Below the pieces are notes generated by a model. It saw only the letters and a list, made by a program, of their open reading frames with translations. It was not told the DNA's origin and searched no databases. From Candidatus Saccharibacteria bacterium QS_5_54_17 (lineage in GTDB: Bacteria; Patescibacteriota; Saccharimonadia; QS-5-54-17): a stretch of 48,501 bases of DNA. Positions 26,367-35,910 of this stretch are shown here, one piece after another (within the stretch, counting starts at the first letter, position 1; every line of letters starts with the position of its first letter). Position numbers and translations under genes: made by a program. The DNA lies in assembly GCA_003022365.1 (NCBI GenBank), contig PXOU01000011.1, positions 1-48,501 on the forward strand, written 5' to 3'.

Positions 26367-26729
26367 TTGGCGGTACAAAAGTTTACGGATTTGAATGCGT
26401 GGCAGGAAAGTCACAATTTAGCTCTGAACATATATCGGATTACTGATTTGTTTCCGAAAAAGGAGACGTTTGGTTTATCAAGTCAAATGCAAAGATGCGC
26501 CGTTTCAGTGTCTTCTAATATCGCGGAAGGATTCAATCGTTTTTCCAAAAAAGAAAAGGCTCAATTTTACAGTATCGCGCTTGGATCAGTATCTGAGCTG
26601 CAAAGCCAGCTTTTATTGGCGAAAGATTTGAATTATGCTTCCCAAGAAGATTGCAACCAGTTGTTGGGTGACATAGAAACAGTACGGAAACTCATCACTG
26701 GTTTAAGCAAGAGCTCTAAACATCAATAA
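26367..26729 (+). CDS. four helix bundle protein (S23/IVS type)
   Basis: DLNAWQESHNLALNIYRITDLFPKKETFGLSSQMQRCAVSVSSNIAEGF; TTG start assumed. Confidence 0.85.
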   Translation: MAVQKFTDLNAWQESHNLALNIYRITDLFPKKETFGLSSQMQRCAVSVSSNIAEGFNRFSKKEKAQFYSIALGSVSELQSQLLLAKDLNYASQEDCNQLLGDIETVRKLITGLSKSSKHQ

Positions 26730-26733
26730 ACTT

Positions 26734-27636
26734 ATGGATGAAATTACCCAGTCTGCCGACTCCAGAATGCAGACTTCACGATTTCCCTCGCTAATCGCCA
26801 TTGTGGGCCAAACGGCCAGTGGCAAGTCTGCCGTCGCCGCCGAAGTCGCCCGCCAGTTCAGCGGGGAAATCATCAATGCCGATTCCTGGCAAATTTATAA
26901 GCATATGGACGTCGGTACGGCTAAGCCTTCCCAGCGGGAACGGGAAGAGATTCCACACCACTTGATAGACATCGTGGAACCGGATGCAGAATTTACCGCC
27001 GCCGTCTACAAACGGATGGCGACAGAAGCCATCGAGGACATCGCCTCCCGCGGCAAACTACCCATCATGGTCGGCGGTACGGGGCTGTATATCGACGGCG
27101 TGCTGTTCGATTACAGCTTCGCGCCCCAAGGTTACCCGGGTCAGCGGGAAGCGTTGCGGGAGAAGTCCATACCGGAGCTACTGGAATTAATCCAGCAGCG
27201 CGGCATTGACCTCAGCGGCATCGACACCCGGAACAAGCGCCGGCTGATGCGCTTGCTGGAGACCAACGGCGTCAAGCCGGAACGGGCGGACTTGCGCGGC
27301 AACACGCTGGTGCTGGGCGTCACTACCTCGCGCAACCAACTCCGGGAGAACATCGAAAAGCGCACCGAAGCCATGTTCCGGGCCGGTTTGAAGCACGAAG
27401 TCCGGGAATTGGCGGAGCGCTACGGCTGGCAGGTAGAAGCCATGAAAGGCATCGGCTACCGGGAATTCAAACCGTACTTCGAAGGTGAGCAGTCACTGGC
27501 CGAAACCAAGCGCCAAATCACCAAAAACACCTTGGAACTGGCCAAGAAACAACGCACCTGGTTCAAACGTAACCGGCATATCCAGTGGGTAGAAAGTGTA
27601 GAAGAAGCGAAGGAATCAGCCAGGCAGTTCGTGTAA
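26734..27636 (+). CDS. miaA: tRNA dimethylallyltransferase
   Basis: IAIVGQTASGKSAVAAEVA, GTAKPS, VGGTGLYI, KKQRTWFKRN. Confidence 0.95.
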   Translation: MDEITQSADSRMQTSRFPSLIAIVGQTASGKSAVAAEVARQFSGEIINADSWQIYKHMDVGTAKPSQREREEIPHHLIDIVEPDAEFTAAVYKRMATEAIEDIASRGKLPIMVGGTGLYIDGVLFDYSFAPQGYPGQREALREKSIPELLELIQQRGIDLSGIDTRNKRRLMRLLETNGVKPERADLRGNTLVLGVTTSRNQLRENIEKRTEAMFRAGLKHEVRELAERYGWQVEAMKGIGYREFKPYFEGEQSLAETKRQITKNTLELAKKQRTWFKRNRHIQWVESVEEAKESARQFV

Positions 27637-27772
27637 GATATGGAACGTATTAATATTGATATTTGCAATCTCCCTTCTGTTTGAATCGCTTAATAACGCC
27701 TTTTTGCAAGGTGGCACCCCGGGAAAACGAATACGAGTAGTTTTTTAGAAAAACCAGATAACTTTTGTATAC

Positions 27773-28378
27773 TCACTTTGTTTTTGGATGGGTTATGTAT
27801 ACCGTTAGGTTGTCTGATGTGAAATATGAAACTGAAGCGAATGTACTTTCCAGTAGCCCGTGGGTTTTTTCATGGTTGACCGCGATAGCTTGTTTTTCCT
27901 CTTCTACTTGTTCGAGCGTCGGCGTGATAATCACGAAAGCCCCATTATTCCTCAACAGTTTCTTTACTTGTTCAATGAATTCTTCAGGGTTTTTGACAAA
28001 GGCGAAAACCAACTTACAGGTAATAAGATCGAATTTCCCGGTACCAAGTTTTCCAGTCGGATCGGACTCGAAATCCATTTCCCTATAGTCGATGTATTTA
28101 CTGGCTGATTTAGCTGCTTTGATTGCTTCCGGCGATATGTCTATACCTGTTACCGAGAACCCCAAGTGATATAACTCTCTGGTAAGTTGTCCGGTTCCAC
28201 AGCCGATATCCAATACATTATTACCATCAATATCTGCTGTTTCGATAATCTGCCGTAGAGTTTGATTTTTAATAAAGCGGTAATCCCTACCACTGTCATA
28301 CATCGAATCCCAAAATGATTTTGTCTCTTGTGGCATATATTTTCCAAATTGGCGGGTTATTCCTGATAAGACACCCAA
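27773..28378 (-). CDS. class I SAM-dependent methyltransferase
   Basis: VLDIGCGTGQLTREL. Confidence 0.85.
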   Translation of the reverse strand: MGVLSGITRQFGKYMPQETKSFWDSMYDSGRDYRFIKNQTLRQIIETADIDGNNVLDIGCGTGQLTRELYHLGFSVTGIDISPEAIKAAKSASKYIDYREMDFESDPTGKLGTGKFDLITCKLVFAFVKNPEEFIEQVKKLLRNNGAFVIITPTLEQVEEEKQAIAVNHEKTHGLLESTFASVSYFTSDNLTVYITHPKTK

Positions 28379-28632
28379 TTTCTTCTTCTTTTTTGTGCTG
28401 ACCTCTGCTCGAATTTTGCTATGATTTTTCCGACCTGTTCTTCGTCAAGGTCTATTCCTTTTTCCAATTGCCGTTTCAGGGCATGTAAACCGTCTTCTTG
28501 GTCGACACTGCCTACGTAGGCGAGTGCGATCAGATAATCCTCATGTATATCGGCCGGGGTTTCAATTTCTGGTATTATCGCGGCTTCGTGGTTAGGCGGT
28601 GGTCCGAGTTCGGACTGAAATTGCTCATGCAT
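28357..28632 (-). CDS. hypothetical protein
   Basis: MHEQFQSELGPPPNHE...; internal ATG preferred. Confidence 0.45.
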   Translation of the reverse strand: MHEQFQSELGPPPNHEAAIIPEIETPADIHEDYLIALAYVGSVDQEDGLHALKRQLEKGIDLDEEQVGKIIAKFEQRSAQKRRRNWVSYQE

Positions 28633-28699
28633 TTTGTCTCCTTTCGGATTCTTACCCCTAGCATACATCATGCCATAAAGACGAAACCCCTGTACCATC

Positions 28700-28895
28700 T
28701 TTCATTTGCAAGGACCGTCCTTGCAATCCGGACCCCGCCTGCACTGAGCCTGTCCGCCTTGGGCGGACAAGGTCGAAGTGATCCGGGATCAGTTTCGGAA
28801 CCAGCTCTGAAATAGATCCTGAAATAGATCCTGAAACGGATCCTGAAATAAATTCAGGATGACATCTTCAGGATGACAGTTCTCTTTCGTCGCCC
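28700..28895. repeat. cluster of dispersed palindromic repeats
   Basis: gcaaggaccgtccttgc; cactgagcctgtccgccttgggcggacaaggtcgaagtg; gatcctgaaa-n arms. Confidence 0.85.
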
Positions 28896-28948
28896 TCTTT
28901 GTCATTAATCCAGTGATGACGGGCGCCTGATGCTTTATACTGAATGAT

Positions 28949-30271
28949 GTGCATCGGTTAATCGTAATTTGGCTGGGGAAAATGTTACTTTGGGCGACCC
29001 GCCTTCGTGGCGGCGGTTCCGCCTTGCCCGGTTTGGTGGTGGAGAAAATCGCGCCCTCGTTTCTGGAAAACTGCCCCGACCACTTCGATATGACGGTGCT
29101 GGTAGCAGGCACCAACGGCAAAACCACCACCACCAAGATGATGCGCTCAGTACTGGAGTCCGACGGTAGGCAGGTGGTTACCAACGCGGCCGGCAGCAAT
29201 ATGCCCCGAGGCATCATTTCGGCCATCATTGCCCGCATGGATTGGCAGGGGAATCTCCAGGCGGATCTCGGCCTGTTCGAAATCGATGAAGGGTTCGTCG
29301 GCCATGTTGCCAAGGGCTTGGAGCCGCGGGCTATCACGGTGCTGAATTTATTACGCGACCAACTGGACCGCTACGGGGAACTGAACCGGACTGCCCAGTT
29401 GATAGCCGACGCCTTGCCGCATGCGGAGACGGCCATTTTGAACGCCGATGACCCACTGGTGGCCGAGCTTGGGGAAAACGCGGCGCATTCCATATACTTT
29501 GGTGCTGACGAGCACATCCGCAGCCAGGTGCCCCATGACGGGGCCTTACACCAAGCTGATATACACCAGGCTGATGCGACCGGTGACGTCCGGGAAATGG
29601 AAAGCGAAGAAACAGACACGCTGGTGCGGGTGCGCTCCGCTGAAGCGGGGGAAAGTGGTCAGCATCTGGAATTGGACGTGGCGGGCGATGCATGGTCGGT
29701 GGATCTGCAAATGGCGGGCGTGTTTAACGCCTATAACGCCGCGGCCGCGGCCACGCTCGGCTACACGCTCCAAGTGCCGGGGGAAACGGCCGCCAAAGCG
29801 CTGGAATCGGTGGCGCCGGCTTTCGGCCGGAGCGAACGCATCCAAATCGGGGAGAAGCAAGTTACCTTATTACTGGTTAAAAATCCGGCCGGTTTTAACC
29901 AAATTATCGACACCTATTTATCTGGTTCATCCAGTTCACCTGGGGGTAGCGGCATTCCCACCTTGATATCCATCAATGATAATTATGCTGATGGGCGGGA
30001 TGTGTCATGGCTCTGGGACGTGAACATCGAGAAGCTTGCCGGAACCGGGGAGTTCATTACCAGCGGCATCCGCGGTTATGATATGGCGCTCAGGTTGCAC
30101 TATGCCGAAATCGCCTCCCAAACCGAGCTGGAACCGGAGGTCGCCCTGGAGACCTTGCTGGAACGCATTCCCGAAGGCGGGGAAGGCTACATTGTCCCCA
30201 CCTATACGGCCATGCTTCAGTTGCGGAAATTGTTATCCAAATACGCCAGCTTGCCGGAGGCGGGAGAATGA
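28949..30271 (+). CDS. murT: MurT-like lipid II isoglutaminyl synthase subunit
   Basis: VLVAGTNGKTTTTKMM Mur ligase P-loop and C-terminal DUF1727-like region; adjacent gatD-like gene. Confidence 0.85.
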   Translation: MHRLIVIWLGKMLLWATRLRGGGSALPGLVVEKIAPSFLENCPDHFDMTVLVAGTNGKTTTTKMMRSVLESDGRQVVTNAAGSNMPRGIISAIIARMDWQGNLQADLGLFEIDEGFVGHVAKGLEPRAITVLNLLRDQLDRYGELNRTAQLIADALPHAETAILNADDPLVAELGENAAHSIYFGADEHIRSQVPHDGALHQADIHQADATGDVREMESEETDTLVRVRSAEAGESGQHLELDVAGDAWSVDLQMAGVFNAYNAAAAATLGYTLQVPGETAAKALESVAPAFGRSERIQIGEKQVTLLLVKNPAGFNQIIDTYLSGSSSSPGGSGIPTLISINDNYADGRDVSWLWDVNIEKLAGTGEFITSGIRGYDMALRLHYAEIASQTELEPEVALETLLERIPEGGEGYIVPTYTAMLQLRKLLSKYASLPEAGE

Positions 30272-30313
30272 CCAGAGAGGAGGCGGGAGAATGACCAGAG
30301 AGGAGTCCCGGGC

Positions 30314-31027
30314 GTGAAACTGACCATTACGCATTTGTATCCAGCCGAACTGAACATCTACGGCGACTGGGGGAACATCATCACCTTGCGGAAGCGGCTA
30401 AAGTGGCGTGGCGACACGGTCGAATATCAGCCCATACATATCGGTGATGATTATGATTTCACCCAAACCGACATCGTCTTTGGCGGCGGCGGCCAGGATA
30501 AAGGTCAGATCGCCGCGGCCGATGATCTGGCCGAGCGGGCGCCGAATATACATCGGGCCGTCGAAGAAGGCGTCGTGTTCCTGACCGTCTGCGGCACCTT
30601 CCAACTGTTCGGTAATTCCTTCACCACCGCCACCGGGAGCGAATTACCCGGCGTCGGGGTATTCGACGCCGAAACCGCTGGTTCCCAGGAGCGGTTAACC
30701 GGCAATATGGCCATCCAGACCCGGTGGGGCGAACTGGTCGGCTTTGAGAACCACGGCGGTAAAACCTATCTGAGCGCCGGGCAAAGCGCCTTGGGGCGGG
30801 TCGTCTACGGCAACGGCAATAACGGTGAGGATCGATTTGAAGGTGCCATAGACAAAAATGTATTCGGCACCTATCTACACGGTCCATTGTTACCCAAAAA
30901 CCCCCACTTCACGGATGAGTTGCTGAAGCGAGCCATTGAACGTCGGGGCGGGGATACAGCGCTGGAACCCCTGGATGATTCCCTGGCTGAGCGGGCGGTT
31001 GAGGTTGCCAAGCAGCGACCGCAATAG
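30314..31027 (+). CDS. gatD: GatD-like glutamine amidotransferase
   Basis: HLYPAELNIYGDWGNIITLRKRLKWRG, TVCGTFQLFG, GTYLHGPLLPKNPHF. Confidence 0.9.
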   Translation: MKLTITHLYPAELNIYGDWGNIITLRKRLKWRGDTVEYQPIHIGDDYDFTQTDIVFGGGGQDKGQIAAADDLAERAPNIHRAVEEGVVFLTVCGTFQLFGNSFTTATGSELPGVGVFDAETAGSQERLTGNMAIQTRWGELVGFENHGGKTYLSAGQSALGRVVYGNGNNGEDRFEGAIDKNVFGTYLHGPLLPKNPHFTDELLKRAIERRGGDTALEPLDDSLAERAVEVAKQRPQ

Positions 31028-31129
31028 CAGGACAGCCGATCAATCTGAGGATGACGTCTTCGGAATAACAGAGGGTGTAGGAAGGAATAACACTCTTTTA
31101 TTTCCACTTACTCCTTACTCCTTGCTTCC

Positions 31130-31500
31130 TCTTTCTGTCATCCTGAACTTGTTTCAGGATCGCTTTCAGGGTCATTTCGGCTTGATGGATTCCGGATCGG
31201 GGTCCGGAATGACAGAGGGGTAACATCGTAATAATCGACTCTCTTTTTGTCATCCTGAAGACGTCATCCTGAATTTATTTCAGGATCCGTTTCAGGATCT
31301 ATTTCAAAGCTGATTCCGAAACAAGTTCGCAGTGACAGAGGGGATAACGGAAAAATGTCATCCTGAATTTATTTCAGGATCTATTTCAAAACCAGATTCC
31401 GAACTAAATTCGGAATGACAGAGGGGTAACATCGTAATAACAAACTCTCTTCCTGTCATCCTGAACTTGTTTCAGGATCTATTTCAAAGCTGATTCCGAA
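31130..31500. repeat. cluster of dispersed palindromic repeats
   Basis: Many gtcatcctgaa(t/c)tt(a/g)tttcaggatc copies. Confidence 0.85.
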
Positions 31501-31627
31501 ACTTACTTCTTTCTGCTTGCTTCCTGTTCCAACCATTCCTGCCAGACAGATGGGTAATATCTTATACGCAAAAGTCGCTCAAGTTTGCTACAATGAAGTG
31601 AACACTAATATATGGGAGCTTAAATAG

Positions 31628-32317
31628 GTGATCGAACATTTATTTGGATCAAAAACCCGTGTCAAACTGCTGCACGTATTTTATACCAATCCCAACCGGA
31701 GTTTTTACGTGCGGGAAGTCACCCGGAAGGTGGATGAACAAATTAACTCCGTCCGGCGCGAGCTGTCCAACCTTTTGAGTATCGGCGTGATCCGCTCGGA
31801 TGCCAGCGGCAACAAGGTTTATTATGAAGTTAACCAGGAACATCCGTTTTACCAGTCGCTGCACACCATTTTTACCAACCTGAACGCCGACCAGGAACCC
31901 ACCATTAGTTCGGAAATCGATTCGGCCTCCCGGTTTGCCGCTATCGGCAATGTCGACTACGCGATTTTAAGCGGTATATTCACCCTGGACGCTACCGCGC
32001 CGGTCGATGTCTTGATCGTGGGGAATGTCAATCGGACCAAGTTGGAAAATCTGATCGCTGAGCTGGAAGCCGAAGAAGGGCGTGAACTCCGCTACACGGT
32101 GTTGTCACGGGAACAATACGATTACCGCCGGGATCTCAACGACCGGTTTCTCTCCTCGGTCATGGACTCCAAACATACCGTGGTGGTGGACCGGATCAAC
32201 GTCAAAGTTTCCACCGACCGGGACGGGCAGCAAAACACATCGGATTCCCCGACCAAAAAGAAAGGCGGCAACTCGCCCGGTAAAAAAGGGGCTGCCGCGG
32301 GGAAAACCGGTGAGTAA
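31628..32317 (+). CDS. winged-helix transcriptional regulator with nucleotidyltransferase-like C-terminal region
   Basis: LFGSKTRVKLLHVFYTNPNRSFYVREVTRKVDEQINSVRRELSNL; GTG start. Confidence 0.65.
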   Translation: MIEHLFGSKTRVKLLHVFYTNPNRSFYVREVTRKVDEQINSVRRELSNLLSIGVIRSDASGNKVYYEVNQEHPFYQSLHTIFTNLNADQEPTISSEIDSASRFAAIGNVDYAILSGIFTLDATAPVDVLIVGNVNRTKLENLIAELEAEEGRELRYTVLSREQYDYRRDLNDRFLSSVMDSKHTVVVDRINVKVSTDRDGQQNTSDSPTKKKGGNSPGKKGAAAGKTGE

Positions 32318-32405
32318 GCATGTCATCCCGGACCCCGCCCGCACTCAGCAAGGTCGAAGTGATCCGGGACATGATAGGATAAACACAGAAAAGGAGTAAG
32401 AAGCG

Positions 32406-33038
32406 ATGGAATTAACCTACTACGGTGGCGGGTGTGTGCAGATAGCCTTAAAGAAATTGAAAATACTGGTCGATCCGTTAACCGGTGCCTACGGTCCCGA
32501 TCCGAAGACCAAAGCGGACGTGGTGCTCTACACCCAACAACCGGATCGCCCGGCTTCCACCAGCGCCGACGTCACCATTGATTCCCCGGGTGAATATGAG
32601 ATGAAAAATGTCAGTATCGAAGGAGTGGCCGCCCGGCTGCACACTGAGGAAGACGAGTCAAAGCAGAATGGCGCCTCATTTATCATCAGTTCCGGCGGCA
32701 GCAGAGTATTGGTGACCGGTAATATTCACTCCGAACTGTCCGAGAGCCAGATTGAGCAGTTGGACGGGGTGGATGTCATGGTCGTCCCGGTGGGCGGTAA
32801 TGGCCTCACCCTGGATAAAGACGGGGCTGCTTCGGTGGTACGTCAATTTACGCCGGACGCGGTGGTACCGGTCCATTATGATGACGGTGTTACCGACTAT
32901 CCGGTGCCGCAAACGGGCGTTGATGAGTTCTTGGGAGAAATGGGCGCTTCTGACCGCGAACCTCAAAATAGTATGAAAGTCAGCGGGCGGGACAGCAACG
33001 AAGAAGTCCAGGTGGTGCAGTTGGCGGTGCAGAAATAG
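32406..33038 (+). CDS. MBL-fold metallo-hydrolase-like protein
   Basis: MELTYYGGGCVQIALKKLKILVDPLTG, VVPVHYDDG. Confidence 0.75.
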   Translation: MELTYYGGGCVQIALKKLKILVDPLTGAYGPDPKTKADVVLYTQQPDRPASTSADVTIDSPGEYEMKNVSIEGVAARLHTEEDESKQNGASFIISSGGSRVLVTGNIHSELSESQIEQLDGVDVMVVPVGGNGLTLDKDGAASVVRQFTPDAVVPVHYDDGVTDYPVPQTGVDEFLGEMGASDREPQNSMKVSGRDSNEEVQVVQLAVQK

Positions 33039-33235
33039 TCAGTAGACAGGAGACGGTAGAAGGTAGACAGGGAACAGGGAACAGGGAGCAGGGAGCAGGG
33101 AGCAAGTGGGAAAATGCACATCCTCTCTGTCATTCCGGACCCCGATCCGGAATCCATTAATCCGACATGATCCTGAAATAGATCCTGAAACAAGCCTGCC
33201 TGCCGGCAGGCAGGTTCAGGATGACAGGAACTGAG

Positions 33236-33457
33236 CTACTTTTCTTCGCTTTTGGCCGGTAACGGTTGGTAACGGCCCTGCTTCTTGAGGGTGCGAAGGC
33301 CTTGGGAGCTGATTTTCATGGTGACTTTTTCGCCATCGAGCAGGAAGGTTTGCTTATGTACGTTGGGCTTCCACTGGCGCTTGGTGCGGCGCTGTGAAAA
33401 ACTGACATTGTGCCCGCGCTGAACGCCTTTGCCGGTAACCTGGCATTTCCGTGCCAT
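33236..33457 (-). CDS. rpmB: 50S ribosomal protein L28
   Basis: MARKCQVTGKGVQRGHNVSFSQRRTKRQWKPNV. Confidence 0.95.
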   Translation of the reverse strand: MARKCQVTGKGVQRGHNVSFSQRRTKRQWKPNVHKQTFLLDGEKVTMKISSQGLRTLKKQGRYQPLPAKSEEK

Positions 33458-33916
33458 ACTGGGAGAAACTCCTGTTGATTGCTTACTAAGTTTATATACT
33501 AGCGACGTGCGACGGTATAGTCAAATGATGTTCTCCCGCCCACTCCCCGCAACCGGTTACCGGCTTGATGGGAATATAGAAAGTCGGGGCAAATTATTAA
33601 CAAAGCGCCGGTGGGGCTTTTACCTAGCTCACTTTGTAATGTCATCCCGGACTCCGATCCGGGATCAGTTTCGTATGTCACTGCGAATTTAGTTCGGAAT
33701 CGACTCTGAAATAGATCCTGAAATAAATTCAGGATGACAAAAGAAAGTGTGACATCTTCGCAGTGACAAAGCGGCTAGGCATGAATAACACTCTCTTCCT
33801 ATAGCCTTACTTAACCTGGGCAAACGCCAGCGGCAATCCCGATTCCGGTGCAGCAATCCCTGGCGCGCCAGGTTGGGTTCGCGCGTCCCGCCCGGTATGC
33901 GTTATACTAATGTCCT

Positions 33917-34582
33917 ATGGGTTCGGCCACCATCATCGGTCTTATCGGGATTTTCGGGACGCTGGCGATTTCCGCCACGTTGCATGAGTTCATGCACGGG
34001 TATGTGGCGCATCGGCTGGGCGATAACACGGCCAAGTACAGCGGTCGATTAACGCTCAATCCGCTGGCACACGTGGATCCGTTCGCCACCGTCTTGCTGC
34101 CGATCATTCTGTTCATCATCGGGGCGCCGTTGTTCGCGGCGGCCAAGCCGGTCCCCTTCAATCCCAGTAATTTTAGGAACGGCGAAACCGGGCTGGCGAT
34201 GGTTTCGCTGGCCGGACCACTGACCAATCTAGTGTTGGCGATTATGGGCGGTGTACTCTTTCAAGCCCTGAGTCTGGGGATCGCGGTCACCTACATTCTG
34301 GCGGTATTCATTCTGTTAAATATCGGTCTGTTCGTCTTTAATATGATCCCGTTCCCGCCGCTGGACGGCTCGCGCCTGTTGTACGTACTAGCGCCGGAAA
34401 GCGTTCGCCGTTTTATGCAAACCATAGAATCGGGGGGCATATTTTCCATCGGCATTCTGATATTGATCCTGTTCCCGCTGGGGCTGGGATCTCTGCTGGG
34501 GGAGGCCATCACAGTAGTTTCCCAGTGGATAACCGGCACCGATCTGCCTCGAGTGTTGGTCCAATTGCAACAGTTACTGTAG
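33917..34582 (+). CDS. M50 family site-2-type protease
   Basis: ATLHEFMHGYVAHRLGD (HExxH), NMIPFPPLDGSRLL. Confidence 0.92.
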   Translation: MGSATIIGLIGIFGTLAISATLHEFMHGYVAHRLGDNTAKYSGRLTLNPLAHVDPFATVLLPIILFIIGAPLFAAAKPVPFNPSNFRNGETGLAMVSLAGPLTNLVLAIMGGVLFQALSLGIAVTYILAVFILLNIGLFVFNMIPFPPLDGSRLLYVLAPESVRRFMQTIESGGIFSIGILILILFPLGLGSLLGEAITVVSQWITGTDLPRVLVQLQQLL

Positions 34583-34765
34583 CGCCTCCCGAAACCCGGC
34601 CGCTTGACGAATAATCTCCCGGAATCACGGCCGTTTGGTGAGCGGGGCGGTGGCATAAAAAAGCTCGAGCCCGGCGCTACGTGATCAGTAGTGGCAGGTG
34701 CTAATCCTTAACCGAGGGTTTAAGTGCACTGTTAACCGAGTCGCGATTCGTGCTATAATACGGGT

Positions 34766-34931
34766 GTTCCCGAGGAACGGAACCTGAGGCAATGTTTTCC
34801 TGATTAAAAGTTTCAAAGGGAGTCCAACATCAGGCGGAACTGGTGATTCGTTCACGGTTTCGTGCTTGCGGACACCCACCTGTCATACGGCGGGAAGAAA
34901 CTGCCCTGGTAGCCGAACTCGGGAACTTTTT
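34766..34931 (+). ncRNA. ssrS: 6S RNA-like transcript
   Basis: Promoter TTAACC-16-TATAAT (34754-34759); terminal helix GTTCCCGAG/CTCGGGAAC followed by TTTTT; internal CCTGAGGCAATG and GGACACCCACCT resemble 6S RNA motifs recalled from proteobacteria. Confidence 0.6.
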
Positions 34932-35167
34932 ATTACTCGCCACACAGCAACGTTTTTACTCACCACATGAGGAATCACCGGAAACCGGTAAATAAAGCGG
35001 TAGAAAACCGGTAAGTTTATTACCGGTTTAGACAATCGCCTCTTTGCTTCCAAGTGACATGTCCCGTTGATCATGGTTCATTTCTTGGTTGCCGGCTTTC
35101 ATGGGTACGAGGAAATACTCTATACTGCGGGCACTGGGGATTAATGCCCCGGTTCTGGATTTCATTT

Positions 35168-35244
35168 CGGGGTGTGGCGCAGTCAGGTAGCGCGTACGGC
35201 TGGGGGCCGTAAGGGCACCGGTTCAAATCCGGTCACCCCGACCA
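35168..35244 (+). tRNA. tRNA-Pro (GGG), CCA encoded
   Basis: Acceptor CGGGGTG/CACCCCG, anticodon loop CTGGGGG, T-arm GGTTCAAATCC, 3' ACCA. Confidence 0.93.
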
Positions 35245-35560
35245 TCCGCCGTCGCTCAACCCTTGCGGTTGAGCTATGGCGGATCCGTCAGCGGTAGCTG
35301 ACGATTTGAATCGGACATTTTGCGAAGCAAAATCGGTTCAGGCGCCAAGGAGCAGCGCGCACCCGTGCCTTGCAAGGTACGGGGAGCACTGCGACTGCGC
35401 ATCGCCCGCCGTCAGGCGGGCACTTATCCGGTCACCCCGACCAGGAAATTTACGACTGCCGACAGGTGGTCGTAAGCTTCCTGAATCAGCGATAGCTGAC
35501 ATTTGAACCGTTTATTTTGCCAAGCAAAATCGGTTCAGGCGCCAAGGAATAGTGTCCTTG
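35227..35560 (+). repeat. tandem ~198-bp module including duplicated tRNA-Pro 3' end
   Basis: ATCCGGTCACCCCGACCA at 35227-35244 and 35426-35443; GCTGAC at 35297 and 35495; CGGTTCAGGCGCCAAGGA at 35334 and 35531. Confidence 0.75.
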
Positions 35561-35567
35561 TGCCACG

Positions 35568-35740
35568 GATTCTGAAACAGATCCTGAAACAAGTTCAGGA
35601 TGACATTTCAGGTGGGATGATCCTGAAACTGATCCCGGATCACTTCGACCTTGTCCGCCCAAGGCGGACAGGCTCAGTGCGGGCGGGGTCATAGCCTGTC
35701 CTGAACTTGTTTCAGGAATGACGTCTTCAGGATGACAAAT
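35568..35740. repeat. composite palindromic repeats; part duplicated at 38291-38412
   Basis: 122-nt block 35616-35737 nearly identical to 38291-38412. Confidence 0.85.
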
Positions 35741-35910
35741 ATGCACTCGATTATCACCCGAACACCCTGTTAGATAAAAACCTCATGTCATCGAAGGCAA
35801 ACACTTCTTGTGTTTTGCCAAGATGTGATACACTAGCAGGGAAATGTAACCGGTCCGGCCCAAACTGACCGGAAAAGAGGGCGGGCCGAAAGAGAGGATA
35901 TGCGGAGGAT

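Noticed and set aside
34685-34879. Minus-strand 64-aa ORF
   Set aside because: Lies across the promoter and body of the 6S-like RNA
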